A DNA stretch of 64,000 bases from NCBI GenBank assembly GCA_922989275.2, contig OV277861.1, positions 29,542,479 to 29,606,478 of the forward strand. Direction: 5' to 3'. The position numbers were made by a program, and so were the translations under genes. Positions 46,436 through 58,650 of this stretch are shown here, piece by piece. Numbering within the stretch: the stretch's first letter is position 1; every line of letters begins with the position of its first letter. Source of the stretch: Gari tellinella (lineage: Eukaryota > Mollusca > Bivalvia > Cardiida > Psammobiidae). A model generated the notes under the pieces. That model had not been told where the DNA came from, searched no databases, and saw only the letters and a program-made list of their open reading frames with translations.

Positions 46436-46579
46436 AGGTTATTGTGAAAAGGTTGATACGCTTCATTGGGTGGATAAATGATAGCTCTGAGTCAGTGGCA
46501 AATGTTGCAAGGTGAAAATTGTGACTTGGTCTTTACTCAAATCCAGGTTGCTCATCCTCTATCAAGCCACACTTAAACT

Positions 46580-46828
46580 TTTTAACCCATTACACACCTT
46601 TTTTTGGTTCTTATTTATTCCTCCACTGAAGAAAATAAGTTCACTTAATTTATACTGTCATGAAAATGTACTTTAAGAAACATTTTCTATATCCTAACAG
46701 ATGATAGCTGAAAGACGACTTAAAGTAGAGCAGCATGCACCTTAAGGCGCATTCTGATTTACTTTCAAACTGCTTTAAGTGGTCACTTATATTCAATACT
46801 AGAAACAAGCTATGGGGTAATGGGTTAA
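46580..46828 (-). mobile_element. Family A MITE (reverse)
   Basis: TTAACCCATTACACACCTTT to ATGGGGTAATGGGTTAA. Left arm degraded (AAGACGACTTAAAGTAGAGC), right arm TTCTGATTTACTTTC. Confidence 0.7.
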
Positions 46829-48130
46829 ATCATACAAAAGGCAGAGGGAAATGGTTTTCTCAACTCTAACACTGGATGTCTTCTTCTCACTATTAATTGA
46901 TAAGATGGTTGCTTAAAACAGGATAGATGTAAAGCAAGAGCTCAAATTAGAGTCACCTGCAGTTGCATGGATAAGTTTGTCTATGGAGGTCAGAATTTAG
47001 TACAACATTCCAAAAAGCCAATGGACTTGCGAACAAGTTCCCTAAACAGAGAAGTGATACTAACTTCATTATGCTAAAATTGCAATTATGCAACTCCATT
47101 TACTAAATGTGCAGACAGTGTGGAGAGCTTTAAGTCAGCTCTCCAACAGTGCTACTAAAGCACCCCTCTCTCTCCCGGTGCATAAATGCCGTAACAGGCC
47201 CTGCACTGTATTTAATCAGATTCAGATTCAGATGTTAAAGGCAGGCGACTCCAATTTGAGCTTGTACTGGTAATTTACTTTTATATCCAGCATAAAGCAG
47301 ACATGGCACCTTTATGAATTGTTATCTACATTTTGTGTGGCTCTTATAGCGACATATATATATGTATATGTTTCTTACCAGTAGGAAATACATGTTTGTG
47401 AAGGAAAGTTTTAATCACTGAAAACAGGTTACCTGTACAGAACTCCAGATAATTGGAGTATTTCAAAAATAAAAATCTTATTTTTGGCTTTAAACCCTAT
47501 GGTGTCACTACTCATTAGAATCGTCTCGAAGGACTTGGTGCTAAAATGAGTGAGAAAATGTTGGATTTGTTTGGTTTACTCCCGCTTATCTGGAGCCCTG
47601 TCTGTAACTGTAAGATTCAAGGGCTAGCAATTAGTAAACCAATTAGCAGCACTATTATACATCTTCACTGTCAGCGCATATGTGCTGACATTAACTGAAC
47701 ATGCGACAAACTTAAGAGAGCTAGTATTGTTAAATGTTTTGATTTCTTTAAAATGACGGAAACTGTTACTTTGCGGATAGTTTAAAAGAACATATTATGA
47801 AACACTCTTACCTTTTAGTGAAAAGCCGCTGCCCCTTCGCATGGTTTTGGACTACCGGTTAGATTGCAAGTTTTTTTTAGGATGGTATCAAAGTAATCCG
47901 AAATTAATTGTTAAAAATAGGGATGGTAAAAAACGTTTACCAAGCCGCGGCCCAGTAGCATGGAGAAAGGACAAATGGAGAAGTAACTTATACTCAAATC
48001 TGCATTTTCCCGAAAATGGTGTCGTCCGTTACCTGTATGTGCGATAACGCTTAATCGCACCGGTACGCCGATAGCGGGCTATCGCGTTTTTTATCGTGTT
48101 GAATGGTTACCTACTGTTAGTTTAAGTTAC
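46829..48130. other. Intergenic stretch with half of a family F element
   Basis: Family F left and right arms with the hairpin partly deleted at 47448-47600 (CATTAGAATCGTCTCGAAGG). Hairpin traces lie at 47100-47215. The part 47640-48130 is more GC-varied and unique, containing ACGCTTAATCGC / GCGGGCTATCGCG. No gene was recognised. Confidence 0.5.
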
Positions 48131-48760
48131 ATAAAATCCTTAATTTTCACCCGATTTTCATTATAATGGTCTTAAAAGAAGGCTAAGATATGTTTCTTTC
48201 ACTTGTAAAAATAACAGATTTTATTTTTTAAAATTGATCCGTTTTATGGCGAGTTAAAGATTGGTTTCCAAATGAATTTGCCGATAAAAGGGAGCAAGCA
48301 CTCGGGCATAAATATATCACGCCCCGTTACAAAACCTTTCATAAAACCCTCAATTTTCCACCGATTTTCAAAGAAATGGTCTTAAAGGAAAGCTTAGATA
48401 TTTTTCTTTCAGTTGTAAAAAATGCAAGTGTTTATTTTCGAAATCGACAAATTTTATGGCGAGTTAAAGAGCGATGGCCAAATGAAATAGTCGATAAACG
48501 AGAGCAGGCGATCGCGAAATATATACTACGTCCCGTTTCAAAAACTTGAATTTAATCCATAATTTTCGTCCGATATATATTATATATTTAAAAAAAAAAG
48601 GTCTTGATATAAAGCCGTGACACTTATCTTTCGGTAGTTAAAATACCAGGGGTTTTCTTGAAGCGAAAAAAGTAATGATGACCTACAAAGGTTGCTGGCT
48701 AATGATATGACTAGACCAACTCGCGTAAGAAAAGAATTCCTTCCGTATAAAAACTTAAGC
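48131..48760. repeat. Diverged tandem repeat, period about 210 bp, three units
   Basis: Units start near 48131, 48341 and 48551. Shared blocks include ATGGTCTTAAA, TTTTATGGCGAGTTAAAG, CAAATGAA and CGATAAA. The third unit is strongly diverged. It resembles no element I know. Confidence 0.6.
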
Positions 48761-49885
48761 AAACTTCTTAACTTCTAAAAACGTGTTCATGCATTGTTAC
48801 AATGTTCTACATGGAGGAAATATTTCCTTGGAAGCAAAAATAAAAATCCATTTTGTATGTAATGAGACATTTGAAAGGAGTGCGCGTCAAACGGCCAAAA
48901 TCCAAAACGGCCAAAGTTGTAACTGTATTATTATGTCGTATGTGATCATTATTATTATTGAAAGGAAAATTAGAATTATTAACATATTACTTCAAAAAAA
49001 TGAATTTAGGGTTAGTTTTACAGCCAGACTAAAATATACATATTATCCGTCCCATTTCTATGAAAGAGGTAACAGTTTGCATTATCTTCAGAAATTAATT
49101 GCAAACATGATAACATGAGATCTCCGTTTCTTTCTGCTTTACTTATGTCTTATATAACGGAGTAAATTATAAAGCAGCCAATGCCTTAAGCAATCTATTT
49201 TACTGACTGCTTAACTCTTTGCCTGCTGATCGCAACTTTACTTTTTTTTTTTGCAAACAACTTGGATCAAGATCAGATGCCGCGTAACACGGCGTCTGAT
49301 CTGGATCCAGAATGTTTGACACTCGTCCTTAGCTTTATTTACTTACAAAATGTCTACCATATTACACATCACAAAGGAATGTGACACATTACGTAACCGT
49401 ATACAGAACCCGCACCAAATTAGCAGGACAATTATCAGCGTCATAAAACTGTCCCAGCATGAAGTCCATGCTTCTTGAACATGCCGATTATCTATGAAGA
49501 TGGACAGTCACACCAGCGGGTTGCTACTTTAATGAAAAAGATCAATGCTACCCGTGCGTGTAACTTGAACATGTGTTCTTGACTTCTGTAACCGCATGAT
49601 GTTTATATATTATACAAATCACAAAAAATAAAGATAATAGAATTGAATTAAAAAAAAACAAAAAAAAAAACAAACAAAAAAACAACATCAATGCACCTGG
49701 TTTGGTTGATGACTGGATTAACCCTCTCATTACTGAATACCAGTAACATGATGACTATTGCAATTGCAAACAGTTGTAATCCAGACCAGGCTGCAAAAAT
49801 GTCGGATTCATAGAGTATGTCTCTTGAAATATAGTTTACCCCTTTTTCAAATTAAGCTCTTTATGACACACTTTACCTTTTCTCC
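48761..49885. other. Intergenic stretch with an E-type hairpin
   Basis: Family E left part 49209-49325 (TTAACTCTTTGCCTGCTGAT, core CTTGGATCAAGATCAGATGC and complement GCGTCTGATCTGGATCC). An A-rich run is at 49648-49685. The open frame 48783-49118 (111 codons) shows no domain or codon pattern that I can support. Confidence 0.5.
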
Positions 49886-49887
49886 GC

Positions 49888-50056
49888 ATGAGGATCATCA
49901 GAGAGACAGACAGACATTCATACAGAAGATGGAGACAGAAAAGAAGAAGCGAGAGACTGACAGACAGAGATAAGAGAAAAACAGACAGACAGAGAGACAG
50001 TCACAAAGAGAAACAGAGACATAAATACAGACAGTGGCAGAGAAATATAGACACAC
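49888..50056. repeat. Purine-rich GACA/GAGA simple-sequence tract
   Basis: Irregular GACAGACAGA, AGAGAGACAG and AAGAAGAAGCGAGAG runs on the + strand, strongly strand-asymmetric over about 170 bp. Confidence 0.75.
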
Positions 50057-50057
50057 A

Positions 50058-50316
50058 CAAACTTCGTAGGTAAACGAAAAAATACGTTTTTCTCTCGTTT
50101 TCAAAACCTCACTAAACTATCAATTTATAAGCTATCGCCTCAAATTTTGTACTACGCGTAAGATAATGGTCTAATAAAACATCTGTATTAAAATTTATAA
50201 CGATAAGATGACATTAAAAGCATTTATATTAACACCAAACTTCGTAGGTAAACGAAAAAATACGTTTTTCTCTCATTTTCAAAACCTCACTAAACTAACA
50301 ATTTATAAGCTATCGC
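50058..50316 (+). repeat. Direct repeat of about 80 bp, 178 bp apart
   Basis: Copies at 50058-50138 and 50236-50316 share AAACTTCGTAGGTAAACGAA, AAATACGTTTTTCTC and AATTTATAAGCTATCGC with few differences. They might be the ends (LTR-like) of a very short element, or a local duplication. Confidence 0.65.
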
Positions 50317-50639
50317 TATGGCACACACTTCTCCTCTATATTGGCCACTCAACATTGGGGGCACCACCAATTATCTTGTCTTATGAAGTTTTGTTTTTTT
50401 TGGTTGTGCGTTAAAATTTGGGTTGAAAACAAGCGTTTTAGTAGGCCCTACGGGCCTGAGTGGCAGTCATGTTCATGAATCGACATTAATGTTTTACAGG
50501 CCCATACAAAATAATTTGATATTAAAAAGGTCAAGGTTTTTTCTTTACAAGGTAGATCTAGTTTAAATATCTACAATGAGTGCAAGCTAGAGAAAAAACA
50601 GCATAGGTATCCAAAGATTACGAAGCTCACCTCCTGCAA

Positions 50640-51985
50640 GGAACAGACTTTGATCCTAGAGGTCATTAGGTCAAGAAACTGCAGTACATCATGGTCTATA
50701 TAACTCACTGAGGCACATCAGTATACAAACTTTCGTGACCGTTAGGTGCAGTTGTTTGTTCAGTTGAGACTTGACAAAACCATGATGCTGACCCTAGAGG
50801 TCAAGGTCAAAGATTAATGTCACCTAACTGTGATCTACTCATTGAGGTGCATCAGCATATGACGTTTCATGAAGGTAGGTGCAGTCACTTGCTCAGAACA
50901 CCAAGACTTCAATGCAAAACCTAAATGTTGAGCCAAGAGATCAAGGTCAGAGGTTAAGGCCACCAAAATGTGCATAGTGGTCTTCATATTGAAAGGCATC
51001 AGCATCTGAAGTTTTGGGACTGAGGTGCAGTGGTTTGCTCAGAACAAACTTAAACGCAAAACCTTAACGTCTGTCCTAGAGGTCAAGGTCAAAGGTTAAG
51101 GCCATCAAACTGTGGTGCATCCTGGTCTACTTAGTATTGAGGTTCATTAGAAGTTTCGTAACTGTAGGTGTAGTTGTTTTCTCAGAACAGAATTTAACAA
51201 AAAACCTTAATATTGACCCTAGAGGTCAAGTTCAAAAGTCAAGGTCACCTAACCGCAACGCAAAGTGGTCTACTCATTGAGGTGCATCAGCATGTGAAGA
51301 TTCATGAGTGTAGGTGGTCACTTTCTCAGAACAGACTTTAATGAAAAACCTTAATGTTGATCCTAGAGGTCAAGGTCAAAGGTCACCAAACTGCAATACA
51401 TCCTGGTCTTCTCATTTAGGCACATCTGCATGTGAAGTTTTGTAAATATAGGTGCAGTCATTTGCTCAGAACAGACTTAAGGTTGATCCTAGAGGTCAAG
51501 GTCAAAGGTCAAGGCAACCAAACTGTGCTGCATCATGGTCTACTCATTTAGGCACATCAGCATATTAATTCCTTTTTCCGAAGTTTTTCGTAAGGTAGAT
51601 GCAATCCTTTGCTCAGAAAAGACTTTAAAGCAAAACCTTAATGTTGACTCATGAGGTCAATGTCAGACGTCAATGTCCTTAAACTGCAGTGCATCATGGT
51701 CAACTCATTGAGGCACATCAGTGTATGAAGTTTTGTGACGATACTTACAGTTGTTTGCCAAGAACATCCTTTAATGCAAACCTAAATGTTGACCCTAGAG
51801 GTCAAGGTCAAAGGTCAAGGCATCAAACTGCAATGCATCTTATTGTTCTCATTTTGACGCATCAGCATATGAAGTTTCGTGACCGTAGGTGCAGTTGTTT
51901 AGAACAGACTTTAACACAAAACCTTAAAACTTAACCCCAGAGGTCAAGGCCAAAGGTCAAGGACACCAAACTACTGTGAAGTTTG
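50640..51985 (+). repeat. Tandem array of about ten 142-bp units with AGGTCA motifs
   Basis: The motif AGAGGTCAAGGTCAAAGGTC recurs at about 50803, 51078, 51364, 51492 and 51798, with variants at 50657, 50937, 51220, 51650 and 51939. Units also share TCATGGTCTACTCATTGAGG and GAAGTTTCGTGACCGTAGGT. The core contains direct repeats of AGGTCA, the nuclear-receptor half-site. The open frames inside are not genes. Confidence 0.8.
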
Positions 51986-52261
51986 GTTAAAATTAAAATT
52001 GGAAAAGTTAAAAAAATCTGAACAATTTTCTTTAGTGACGACTTGAAACATTCTGACAAAAAGAACAAACCACAATTCATCAATTCATCAATTCTTTGTA
52101 TTTCAGCCATTTTTAACAATTCCAGTGTTGTGGTGCCATAAAAGCCAGTTCACTCACTCACCCTGCTAAAAACCATTCACTTACAGTACATGTGCAGTCA
52201 AACCAGTATGAAGTGGTGTTACGTTGAGGAATCAATCAGGAAATCATGAAGTAATGTTTCT

Positions 52262-53220
52262 TTAACCCTATACTCTTTAGATATGCCTTTTATCTATTTC
52301 TCCACTAAAGAAAATAGTTCCATTTTATACAGTAATGAATGTGCAAGATACATGTTTGCTATATCCTAGCAGATGGTAGACTAAGCTTAAAGCAGGCTGA
52401 AAGTAAGCAGAATGTGCCTGATGGCACATTCTGCTTTACTTTCAACCTACATTAAGTGGTCACCTGCCTTCATAACTATAAACTATATAATGGGATAAAA
52501 GGTTAAGAAATCATACTGGAAATCCTGAAGTGAGATTGGAAATGCTGAGGAAGCAAACAAGAACCCAATGATAGGTGACAGCTAAATGCAGGATAAAAAG
52601 AATGAAGAAAGCTCATGCAGGAGCTTTCTGCATTGCTTTCATTCTGTATTTAGCAACTACCCATACAGAGATGGTCTAAGACACTGCAATTAATGGTCAC
52701 TTTATACATGTATAAAGGGTGACTGTATATCTCTAAACATAAACAAAAAAAAACTGCTTAACACATTTACATGTATATCCAGTGGATTTTTCCATGTTTA
52801 TATATTGGATTAGTCCATTTTTTATCAAAGGGATGCCTGGACAGAATTTTCATTTTGTTTTATATTTAAATTCCTATCAGCAAACAGTGTAGACTGATCA
52901 GACGCTGCATAATGTGGCATCTGATCAGAGTCTACACTGTTTGCCTATGTCCACTATATGGGATCAGGGGCACAAACGGGTTAATCATTGATTCCATAGC
53001 CTATTTCTAATACTATAGATCAGGTGACCACTTATAACAGGTTGAAAGTAAAACAGAATGTGCCTTAATTTAAAGGCAAATTCTGATTTGCGTTCAGCCT
53101 GCTTAAAGCAACCAAGGATACATATTTATGACTGTTTAAAGAGAAACTTTTTCTTCAGTGAAGGAATATATTAATTAAAGGCAAAAAAATTGTGTATCTA
53201 TAGCGTAAAGGGTTACTGGT
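52262..53220. repeat. Two family A copies with hairpins between
   Basis: Family A reverse 52262-52505 (tip GTGCCTGATGGCAC). AAGCTC-type hairpin 52578-52665 (GAAAGCTCATGCAGGAGCTTTC). GATC hairpin element 52765-52983 (TGATCAGACGCTGCATAATG / GTGGCATCTGATCAG, right end CACAAACGGGTTAA). Family A forward 52980-53216. Confidence 0.7.
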
Positions 53221-53370
53221 TATGCACAAATAAACGTAATGCAGAAAACTTCTACCTGCATTCACACATGTATGTATGACTTGTTATCTATATCACTTTC
53301 AGCTAAATATAGAGCAAGTACAGTAGAACCCCTCAATTACAACCACAAAATTATGTCTAAATTTTCGTGT

Positions 53371-54004
53371 TTAACCCATTACCCCATAAATATGCCTTTT
53401 TATGCTTTTTTATGTATTTCTCCACTGAAGGAAATAGCTCCAAATTATACCTTCATAAATAAATACAATAAGAAATATTTTCTATTTCCTAGCTTCCAGA
53501 TGATAGCTTAAAGCAGGCACATTCTGCTTTACTTCCAGCCTGCTTTAAGTAGTCATCTATCTTTAAAATAGCAACAGGCTATGGGGCAATGGGTTAAAAG
53601 GCTTGTGTCTGCTTAAAGGAAGATACAAGAAGAAAGCTTTTCCTTTCCATCAAAAAGTAATACCTAACATAATAGAGCGGTTTTACCATTTTTCAAATAC
53701 CAACATCCTTATTTCTCAAACAAACCCGATGATGTGACTACTCAGTACAATCATCTCTTCCAGACAATTCTTATATATAGTATGTTAACCCTTTACCGCA
53801 TAGCTTGTTTCTAGTTTTGAAGAAGTTACCATGTAAAGCAGCTTGTAAGTAAAGCACATTCTGCTTTACTTTCAGCCTGTTTTAACCTACCATCTACTAG
53901 AATATAGAAAATATTTCTCATATTGTATATTCATGACTGTATTAAGTGGAACTATTTTCTTCATGGGAGGAATAAAAAGGCAAATTTATGGTGTAATGGG
54001 TTAA
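53371..54004. repeat. Family A reverse, F relic, family A forward
   Basis: Reverse copy 53371-53597 with the left hairpin arm deleted (AAAGCAGGCACATTC). F-family relic 53662-53790. Forward copy 53784-54004 in which the hairpin is shortened to GTAAAGCACATTCTGCTTTAC. Both family A copies keep symmetrical ends. Confidence 0.7.
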
Positions 54005-54075
54005 ATCATAAAGTTTGGCAAAGATCTATATTTGTAATTGTAAGATAAAAACAAGACTGCGCGTTCAATAAACGC

Positions 54076-55886
54076 TTATGCCCCCGGTGGCATCCTTGAC
54101 AATATGTTCTTTTCTAAGTCCAAATTAGGTCAAGGTCAGGGTGAAACTGAGCTTGGGTATTATTGGTAAGTTGGTAATGTTCCAAGACAATAACTGTATG
54201 AGTATTGAAGCATTGTAGTAAACAGTGTTGATGCTAGACAAAACGGTGACATCTAGTTAACAGAGAAATAGCCTATTTAAAATATTCTAAGTCCAAATTA
54301 GGTGAAGGTCAAGGTCAAAATCAAAGTTGGGTGATATTGGTGGATAGGGAATGGTCCAAGGCAACAACTGTATAAGTATCAAAGCCTAAATGTAGTCAGT
54401 TGTGTTGATGCTAGATGAAACGGTAAATTCTAGTTAACCAAGAAATAGACTACAGTAAAACCTGTCCTAGCGGTCACCTGGTATAAGCGGTCACCTGGCT
54501 TTAACGGCCAGTTCGATCTCCCCCGATTGAATTCATTCTATATTGCCCCTTGACTAAGCGGTCACCTGTATAACGCAGCCAGCGGCCAGAAAAATTCATC
54601 CCAAACACTGTTTCCACACTGTATTAAACGGCCAAGTGGCCGCCCGCTGAAGTGTGATATGCCTGAATACCTGTGTCATTCAACAAATCCATGCGTCGAT
54701 CCGTCTGTAACCTCAACTTGTCAAATTACGTGCTAGGCGGGGCGTGTTATTATCAACAAGTTTGTCTGGGAGATTAGTGATTACGTAATCAACATTTTCC
54801 ATATCAAACCCACTGTAATGAACGGTCAGGCAACTTGAATACACGTGTTATGATTTCTGTCGAACGTGTCACTCTTAATAACCGCCTAAATAACACAGCA
54901 TATGCTACTGGTATCAAACTCTTTAATTAATCGTCAATTACATGGCCCGCGTCGTTCTTATGTGTACTGTACATCACTAAAATTAGATTTAGTGACTTCG
55001 GAGAAAATCTCGCGTTATTATGCAAATGAATACTATCCACCAATCAAAACTTGCGTAATTCGAGGATGCTGGGGTGTTCCCCCAGTGTAAAAATAGCCGG
55101 TGTTAAATTTCCCATCCTGCAATTAATTTCCTCGACAACAATCAGAACTGAACAAAATGGTCGACCGATTTTTGACTTTTAATCTCTAATGCTGACTTGA
55201 AAGTACGTTTGACAACATTTGTAAAGTTTAAATGAGCTCCGGAAAATCCGTAGACACGCGCACATGGATTCTGCCTCCGTGGCACAGAAAAATACGTGTA
55301 CAAACGTAAGTGTAATGAAACAACATATAGATTCTACTGTATTCCATTTTCTGAAAATGAACATTAAGTTACCAGCACATGTTGATATTGAGATCAGACG
55401 CCGAGTAACTGATGCTCGTGTCAATGTTTCTATAATCAAAAAGTGTACTGGTCATACACTTCTGTATGAGTTTGAGGACTTTTAATATGTTGTTGACTTT
55501 TTAAATAGGAATGAATAGCGAAACGAAACCGTGACCGTTTTCAAAATAGTAGTCATTTTTCTTGCCCCTGGATTAAGCGGTCACCTGTCTTAAGCAGCCA
55601 ATTTGGCTGCTTCCCTTCACTGGCTGCTTAAGACAGGTTTTACTGTATTTAAAATATTCTAAGTCCAAATTAGGTCAAGGTCAAGGTCAAAATCAAAGTT
55701 GGAAGAAATTGGTGGATAGGAAATGGTCCAAGGCAACAACTGTATAAGTATCAAAGCATTTGGGTAAGCGGTGTTGATGCTAGACGAAACGGTAAAATCT
55801 ACTTAACCTTGTTACGGACGCACACACACACGGACGGACAGGACGATTACTATATGCTCCCGCATCTGTCGATGCCGGGGGCATAA
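54076..55886. mobile_element. TTATGCCCCCGG-ended element with tandem units, host of a pogo insertion
   Basis: Ends TTATGCCCCCGG (54076) and CCGGGGGCATAA (to 55886) are perfect 12-bp inverted repeats. Near the right end is ACGGACGGACAGGACG. Inside are three units of about 175 bp starting CTAAGTCCAAATTAGGTCAAGG (54114) at 54114, 54287 and 55662. The third is displaced by the 54453-55645 insertion. Confidence 0.75.
54453..55645. mobile_element. Pogo/Tigger-type non-autonomous element (1,193 bp)
   Basis: Ends CAGTAAAACCTGTCCTAGCG and CTTAAGACAGGTTTTACTG with TA on both sides (54451-54452, 55646-55647). GCGGTCACCTG repeats mark both subtermini. The neighbouring tandem unit carries the uninterrupted site (AATAGCCTATTTAAAATATT), which confirms the TA duplication. 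The interior (54690-55550) contains overlapping open frames of 73-86 codons with no recognisable domain. Confidence 0.88.
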
Positions 55887-57248
55887 TTATATAAATAGAA
55901 TGTAAACACTGTATGACCAGTCTATATTCTGGAGCAAATACTGGACAGATCTTTAAAAAGCTTAGCACCAAGATCCATAAAACCATCACAGGTGAAACCA
56001 AAACTACAAAAGTGCATAATACACCCTTAACCCTTTGAACCCTAGTCCCATATATAATTGTCCTTTTCAAACAGTGTACATGTGAATAGTACCCTTGTCC
56101 TATGCAAACAGTGAAGACCCAGATCAGAGGTTTCGGAGCCCGCTTGGATCAGGGTCTTCACTGTTTGTCATGATGCCAATCATTGACAAAAACAACCCTT
56201 TAAAGTAAGATATGGACTGGACTAAAATGGAAACTGGAATTGTTAATTTAAAGTTTCAGGGAGGAAAGAGTTAAGGGGGCATAAATCATGGATAACTTGT
56301 TGAATAGTGATGACAAACAAACTAAAACTGATATGCAGTTAATCAAAACAAGATCATATATCCCGTTGCAGCTCAATGAGTTGAAGCATATACCATGGAG
56401 TGCAAAAAAATACATATTTCTAATATCTTAAGTTCAGCAAGGGGCATAGCTCATTAAATACTATATGAATTGTGACAAAATTTGAATTTGGTATGCATTT
56501 CATCAAAACAACATCATAAACCACGTTGCAGTGCAGAAAACAACATATTTTTAAAAGTTTAAGTTCAAAAACTTAACTTACAGAAAACATGAGGAATATG
56601 ACGAACTCACACACTTGATATGCTGTTCATTAAAACAGCAAGTCATTATACAAAATTTCATCTTCATATGTCAATGAATGTATGAGAAAAAAGTGGAATA
56701 CCTAACATAAGAAAAACAATAAAAAATTGTGTTCTGAAAAGGATTCTAGACAGATCTTTTAATGATGGAGTCATGAATATCCAAACAAGACGTGAGGTTC
56801 CACAGGTAAAAGAAAAAATGTTCTGAAACAGATTCTAAACAGATCTTTACTAAGTTTGGCACTGAGGTTAAGACTCGGACAACAAACAGACAGCCACCAA
56901 CAGTGTATCACATGTATGAACCCAATAAAACAATTGTAGTGATGAGTATACTTGTCATTTTCAGACACTGTACCTGTGGGGAATACAATTGTCCCATGCA
57001 AACAGTGTAGACCCTGATCAGAGGGCTCCTTTAGGATAATCAGTTATGTCATATAGATTACATGCTCAATCAAACTATATTCTGCAGGGAGAGGATTCAA
57101 TCCTCCCCACCCCCAACTCAAACAATGGAGCCATAGGACTCTCTGCTCCATATAAGTACATATATGTATGGCACACAAGTGATTATTATTTAATGTCACT
57201 TATAAAAGAGACAGCCTACAGTACGGTAAATGGAAAGTTGGAACTTCC
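55887..57248. repeat. Intergenic DNA with family B copies
   Basis: Complete family B 56027-56274 (TTAACCCTTTGAACCCTAG to GGAGGAAAGAGTTAA), with one hairpin arm rearranged (GGTTTCGGAGCCCGCTTGGA). Truncated family B 56935-57034, which stops at the hairpin tip. The part 56280-56760 repeats phrases such as GTTGCAG.TC and ATCAAAACAA.ATCAT and looks like a tandem-repeat element relic. Confidence 0.55.
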
Positions 57249-57592
57249 TTAACCCATTACCCCATTGCCTGGTTCTTGTTTTGAAGACAGGAGATCACTT
57301 GAAGCAGGTTGACAGTAAAGCAGGATACACCTTAATTTTTTTAACCCTTTCCTCCATAGAAGCGACTTTTAGCGTATGTAATTTATTCCTCCGCTGAAGA
57401 AAATAGTTCCAGTTTATACCCTCATGAACAATTACCATTACAAATATTTTATATAGCCTAGCAGATTTAAGCTTAAAGCAGGCTGAAAGTAAAGCAGAAT
57501 GTGCCTTAAGGCACATTCTGCTTTACTTTCAATCTGCTTTAAGTGGTCACCTGTCTTCAAAACTAGAAACAGGCTATGAGGTAAAGGGGGTA
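57249..57592. repeat. Half family A joined to a complete reverse copy
   Basis: The left half (57249-57335) ends at the hairpin centre CACCTTAA. A reverse copy follows at 57340-57592 with perfect tip GTGCCTTAAGGCAC. The junction TTAATTTTTTTAACCC suggests insertion into the central TTAA with loss of the other half. Confidence 0.65.
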
Positions 57593-57814
57593 TTCAGTTG
57601 GATGGGTGTTCCTGCCCATCTTCCTTCTGTTGATCCGTCCATGGACCAATCCAATACCACATGGACATGTGGTAGTGTGCAGCGTTACTGCTATATATTG
57701 TTCTAATACTGATTATTTATACTGCTGAACATTGTTCTAATAGACTAATACTGATTATTTGTACTGTTCCTTTGTATATAAAGATACATAAGTTTTACAC
57801 CTTGAATAACATAT

Positions 57815-58431
57815 TGTCTACGGCTCCATATAAGAAGGAGTAAATTGAACAAATCCAGCATTTTCTTACTCATTTCAGCACCAAATTCTATGGTGTTTGG
57901 TGACACCACAGGGTTTAATGTAGAAATCAATATTAAAGTTTTTGAAATATGCACCTTATATAGAACCCTGGTCTACTTAACTAGTGTATACAAAACTGCA
58001 CGCAAAAGATACAGAATGATATAAATATGTGTACATGTACCGGTATACATACTGAATTTATATGATCTTTCTGTCTCATCAATATACTACATGTACATGT
58101 ATATTTTTACCACTCAGTAAAATTAGTCTCTAAGAGTCATGATACTCAGTAGTCATTATATTAACCCTTTACCCCATAGCCTGTTTCTAGTCTTGAAGAC
58201 AGGTGACCACTTAAAGCAGCTTGACAGGAAAGCAGAATGCGCCTAAAGGCACATTCTGCTTTACTTTCAGCCTGTTTTAAGCTTCCAGCTACTAGGATAG
58301 TGTACATGTATATGAAATATTTCTTATGGTACATATTTATGACTGTATAAAATAGAACTGTTAAATCATTCTGTGGTGAAGGAAAAAATTGAAGGCGTAA
58401 AAAGGCGTATTTATGGAGTAACAGGTCATAA
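57815..58431. repeat. Family F relic and family A copy
   Basis: F arms at 57815-57972 with the hairpin tip deleted (TATGGTGTTTGGTGACACCA). Family A 58161-58431 (TTAACCCTTTACCCCATAG; tip GCGCCTAAAGGCAC), 220 bp downstream of the FPGT stop codon. Confidence 0.65.
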
Positions 58432-58650
58432 GTTATAGTTCTTGGTGGAGACCTGTGGGAGAAATTGTTGAAAGTGTCTAGTTTTCTCATTCTTATGGCG
58501 ATCTCTGTGTGAGTCTACTAATTACCCAAGTGTAAACATACACAAATTATTTCTCCCTTTGAACAATATATTGTCTACATCCAAATTAAGCCAAAGTCGT
58601 ACCCATTTCTTACATTTTAAGAATATAGATTATACAGAAAAACATAGAAA

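Noticed and set aside
47841..48047. 68-codon basic open frame with a GC-richer context
   Set aside because: No domain, no splice support and no similarity recognised; it lies next to a non-coding tandem repeat.
48783..49118. 111-codon open frame
   Set aside because: Composition is AT-driven and rich in Ile/Asn/Lys, no recognisable domain and no neighbouring exon.
55179..55485. Overlapping 73- and 86-codon frames inside a pogo-type element, considered as a captured gene
   Set aside because: No family motif could be identified; kept only as a question in the findings.
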